From Roseinatronobacter monicus (lineage in GTDB: Bacteria > Pseudomonadota > Alphaproteobacteria > Rhodobacterales > Rhodobacteraceae): a stretch of 64,000 nucleotides of DNA. The stretch covers positions 2,723,001 through 2,787,000 of the forward strand of contig NZ_VFPT01000001.1 of the NCBI RefSeq assembly GCF_006716865.1, read 5' to 3'. Both the position numbers and the translations under genes were made by a program. This document shows, one piece after another, positions 62,127 to 64,000 of this stretch. Numbering within the stretch: position 1 is the stretch's first letter; each line of letters begins with the position of its first letter. The notes below the pieces were generated by a model. The model was not told where the DNA came from. It did no database searches and worked only from the letters and a program-made list of their open reading frames with translations.

Positions 62127-62489
62127 TCAGATTGGATCTGAGCCGAAACGGTTTTCACCCTTGCTACCAGATGTTGCCCACCAGACAATCAACACAATCC
62201 ACCCAATGATGGGCACAAACAATAGAAGTTGCCACCAACCACTGCGGTCAATGTCGTGCAAGCGACGAGCTCCAACCGCGATCGCCGGTAAGAAGGTTGC
62301 AAGCGAGAACACTGCGCTGATGGGGCCAAGCACTCCCCAATGGAAGCCCAAGATCATCGTGATAAGATCAGCTACGATGCCAGCAAGTGTCAAAAACAAC
62401 ATGAACCACCAGAATTCCGCTCGCCGCGCGCGTCCCCGAAATTGTGCGTATTTGGTAAAACAAACTTTTGTGGCATCAATCATATTCAT
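62127..62489 (-). CDS. DUF805 family small membrane protein
   Basis: The protein has 120 residues with the DUF805 hallmark YAQFRGRARRAEFWWFMLF at the N terminus, then about three more helices, including VGARRLHDIDRSGWWQLL and a final GENRFG. DUF805 proteins are inner-membrane proteins of unknown function, frequent in accessory regions. The ATG at 62489 is chosen as in the family. It stands alone between dispersed repeats. Confidence 0.9.
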   Translation of the reverse strand: MNMIDATKVCFTKYAQFRGRARRAEFWWFMLFLTLAGIVADLITMILGFHWGVLGPISAVFSLATFLPAIAVGARRLHDIDRSGWWQLLLFVPIIGWIVLIVWWATSGSKGENRFGSDPI

Positions 62490-62592
62490 TGCAAAGGTGT
62501 CCTGAGTGGCGCTGTGATTTTTATCAGTGCGTTACTCAAAGAAATTACAAGTTACAATGGAGACATCCATGAGGGTCAACCTCCAACGTTCC

Positions 62593-62658
62593 CGGCCCAT
62601 TCCGGCCGATCGAGACGACCACTGCGGCGCGGTTTTCGCTGAACCGGTCACTCAGGAG
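62593..62658. repeat. ~65-bp dispersed repeat, copy C
   Basis: CGGCCCATTCCGGCCGATCG ... GAACCGGTCACTCAGG, followed by a segment ending AATGTCGCTGATGCGG that resembles the one after copy D. The gap 62490-62781 contains nothing else recognised. Confidence 0.6.
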
Positions 62659-62781
62659 AGATATGTCGCGCTGACTCTTGCAGAACAATGTCGCTGATGC
62701 GGGGCCTTCCGGTCGGTCGCTGCATCAGAAGCTACGAGTACGCCTGACAAGTATGATACTCCCTTCATGTATTGGCTTACT

Positions 62782-63777
62782 TTATTTGAGCACCAACTCT
62801 ACCCGACGATTTAGTTCGCGCCCTTCTTCGCTGGTATTGCTGGCGACGGGGGCCATAAAGCTCGCGCCTTTGGCCACCATGCGGTTCGTGGTAATACCAT
62901 AATCACTGGCTAGTGCGCGACGCACGGCTTCGGCACGCCGCAAGGACAAGTCAGCATTATAATCAAAGCTACCCTGATTGTCGGTATGACCAACGACCAG
63001 TACGTTGATGTCGGGATTGTTCTCCAGTAGTTGCGCCATCTGCGCCAGGGCATCTATCGATTCAGGCCGAATATCGGCGCTGTCGTGCTCAAAGAAGATG
63101 CCATCAATAATCGCCTTACCCACGGTAGTCAGTGATGCCTGAAGTTCATCGGCGCTACGCACGCCGGTCTCTACCAGACCAGCCTGCATGGCTACCCCTT
63201 CGACGACCACCTTATGAATGACCGGTTGATCCATATCCATAATAAACAGAAACACATGGGCGCTGCCCGCTTGGTTTTCACGCCCTGCCAGCGATGCTCG
63301 CCCGTGAAAGGACGTGGGCGGTACCATTGAACGACGCAGTTGTCGCTGGTAACTACGAGGCATAACCATATCGCGGACGTACTTGCTCATCCAACTGCCG
63401 CAGCCTGTTCGATCAACGCACTCGAACTGTAGGTCAAAACCGTCCGCTACCAGCGCCTGTTGATAATTGCGCAGGATTTCCAGTACGCTTCTATTTTCAG
63501 GTGCTTGATAAGTAATCCACGTCACGCGTCCCTCAAGGGGTATTTCGACAGCCTGAAGAATCTCGGCATCCCAACCTCGCCGATTATGGTAAGCCTCAAT
63601 GTGCAAGGGGCCGGAAGGCAGGGAAACCGCATCATATTCGCGCTCCAGATAGCCATGCATGACGGCACCACTGTAACGACTGACCAGCGGATTGTCGGTA
63701 CCCGGTTCATCCGCGTAGACCGGCAAGGCTATGATAAAAATCCCGATAATTTGGCTAAGGATGCGATGCTTTTTCAT
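62782..63777 (-). CDS. DUF4892 / OmpA-like periplasmic protein
   Basis: The protein has 331 residues. A signal peptide (~1-22) ends at VYA. An N-terminal DUF4892 domain (~25-205) has Cys pairs in FECVDRTGCGSW. The C-terminal OmpA-like peptidoglycan-binding domain (~215-331) has INVLVVGHTDNQG and NxxLSLRRAEAVRRAL. It should anchor to peptidoglycan in the periplasm. DUF4892-OmpA proteins are mainly known from gammaproteobacteria, and the AT-richer codon use contrasts with the core genes, indicating transfer. Confidence 0.85.
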   Translation of the reverse strand: MKKHRILSQIIGIFIIALPVYADEPGTDNPLVSRYSGAVMHGYLEREYDAVSLPSGPLHIEAYHNRRGWDAEILQAVEIPLEGRVTWITYQAPENRSVLEILRNYQQALVADGFDLQFECVDRTGCGSWMSKYVRDMVMPRSYQRQLRRSMVPPTSFHGRASLAGRENQAGSAHVFLFIMDMDQPVIHKVVVEGVAMQAGLVETGVRSADELQASLTTVGKAIIDGIFFEHDSADIRPESIDALAQMAQLLENNPDINVLVVGHTDNQGSFDYNADLSLRRAEAVRRALASDYGITTNRMVAKGASFMAPVASNTSEEGRELNRRVELVLK

Positions 63778-63809
63778 AATCTTATCACGCTACAGAGTTA
63801 AATCACTGC

Positions 63810-64000
63810 CACGCACTATGGGTATATCCAGTCCGTAGCAGCACCTTGTGATGTCACCCGGCTTCCCCCACGTGGCCTGCCGTCTGACGTCAAGATCGCC
63901 TGATTGCGCCAGTTGAGCAAGCGTTTTTCGCCACGAGCGGCGTCTGTGGTGACATAAACGCTTCGAGCTGGGCGAATCGGCACGTGGGGGGTAGTGCGTG
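63810..64000. repeat. Nested inverted repeats at the window end
   Basis: CACGCACTA (63810-63818) pairs with TAGTGCGTG (63992-64000), and CCCCCACGTG (63865-63874) pairs perfectly with CACGTGGGGG (63981-63990). This looks like the end of a mobile unit or a large stem structure. The right side continues past the window. Confidence 0.45.

Overview
The window looks like chromosome of a high-GC alphaproteobacterium, most likely Rhodobacteraceae. The evidence is the mix of gene families: a HisKA_2 sensor kinase, OpgG/OpgH glucan genes, a serine-glyoxylate aminotransferase / malyl-CoA lyase operon, a ScfR-type regulator, and many promoters matching the EcfG general-stress consensus. No rRNA, tRNA or CRISPR array was recognised.

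Region 1 (1-12.4 kb) is envelope and stress biology. It opens with a truncated ferric-reductase-like gene, then a DUF883 plus holin-like stress pair and a HisKA_2 sensor kinase. An osmoregulated periplasmic glucan locus follows: opgG, an opgH-type glucosyltransferase fused to a methyltransferase, and cytochrome b561 on one strand; a CDP-alcohol phosphatidyltransferase, a membrane sulfatase/phosphoglycerol-transferase-like protein and a flippase-like membrane protein on the other.

Region 2 (12.5-36 kb) holds two identical 1052-bp IS1595-type insertion sequences in direct orientation, each with an 8-bp target duplication. One splits a large multi-PAS hybrid histidine kinase. The other splits a mesaconyl-CoA C1-C4 transferase (mct) gene. 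Between them lie a PRC-barrel protein, a 25-residue membrane peptide, a cytochrome c oxidase operon with a fused CoxA-CoxC, a NepR-like ORF, a cardiolipin-synthase-like gene coupled to a separate membrane-anchor ORF, an AI-2E family protein, CsbD, a cold-shock protein and a second hybrid kinase. Eight sites in the window match GGAAC-N16/17-(C/T)GTT with orientation and spacing suited to the adjacent genes, so this stretch appears to be a dense part of an EcfG regulon.

Region 3 (33-43 kb) is a glyoxylate / C3-C4 CoA-ester operon (sgaA-mcl-mtkA-mtkB-meh-mct::IS), divergent from a ScfR/RamB-like regulator. A perfect palindrome, TGTAAAC-N6-GTTTACA, lies between them. A VOC dioxygenase follows.

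Region 4 (43.4-64 kb) is an accessory island. It carries a Tn7-like transposition module (Ner-like HTH, tnsA, tnsB, tnsC, tniQ) in which tnsC is broken by an IS256-type element inside Walker A and tniQ by an IS630-type element. A TOTE-type primase-helicase gene lies next to it. Beyond the module are a DUF6155 gene, an integrase remnant, a HAF-repeat autotransporter preceded by a G10 tract, several unknown genes, four copies of a ~65-bp dispersed repeat, DUF805, and a DUF4892/OmpA gene beside nested inverted repeats.
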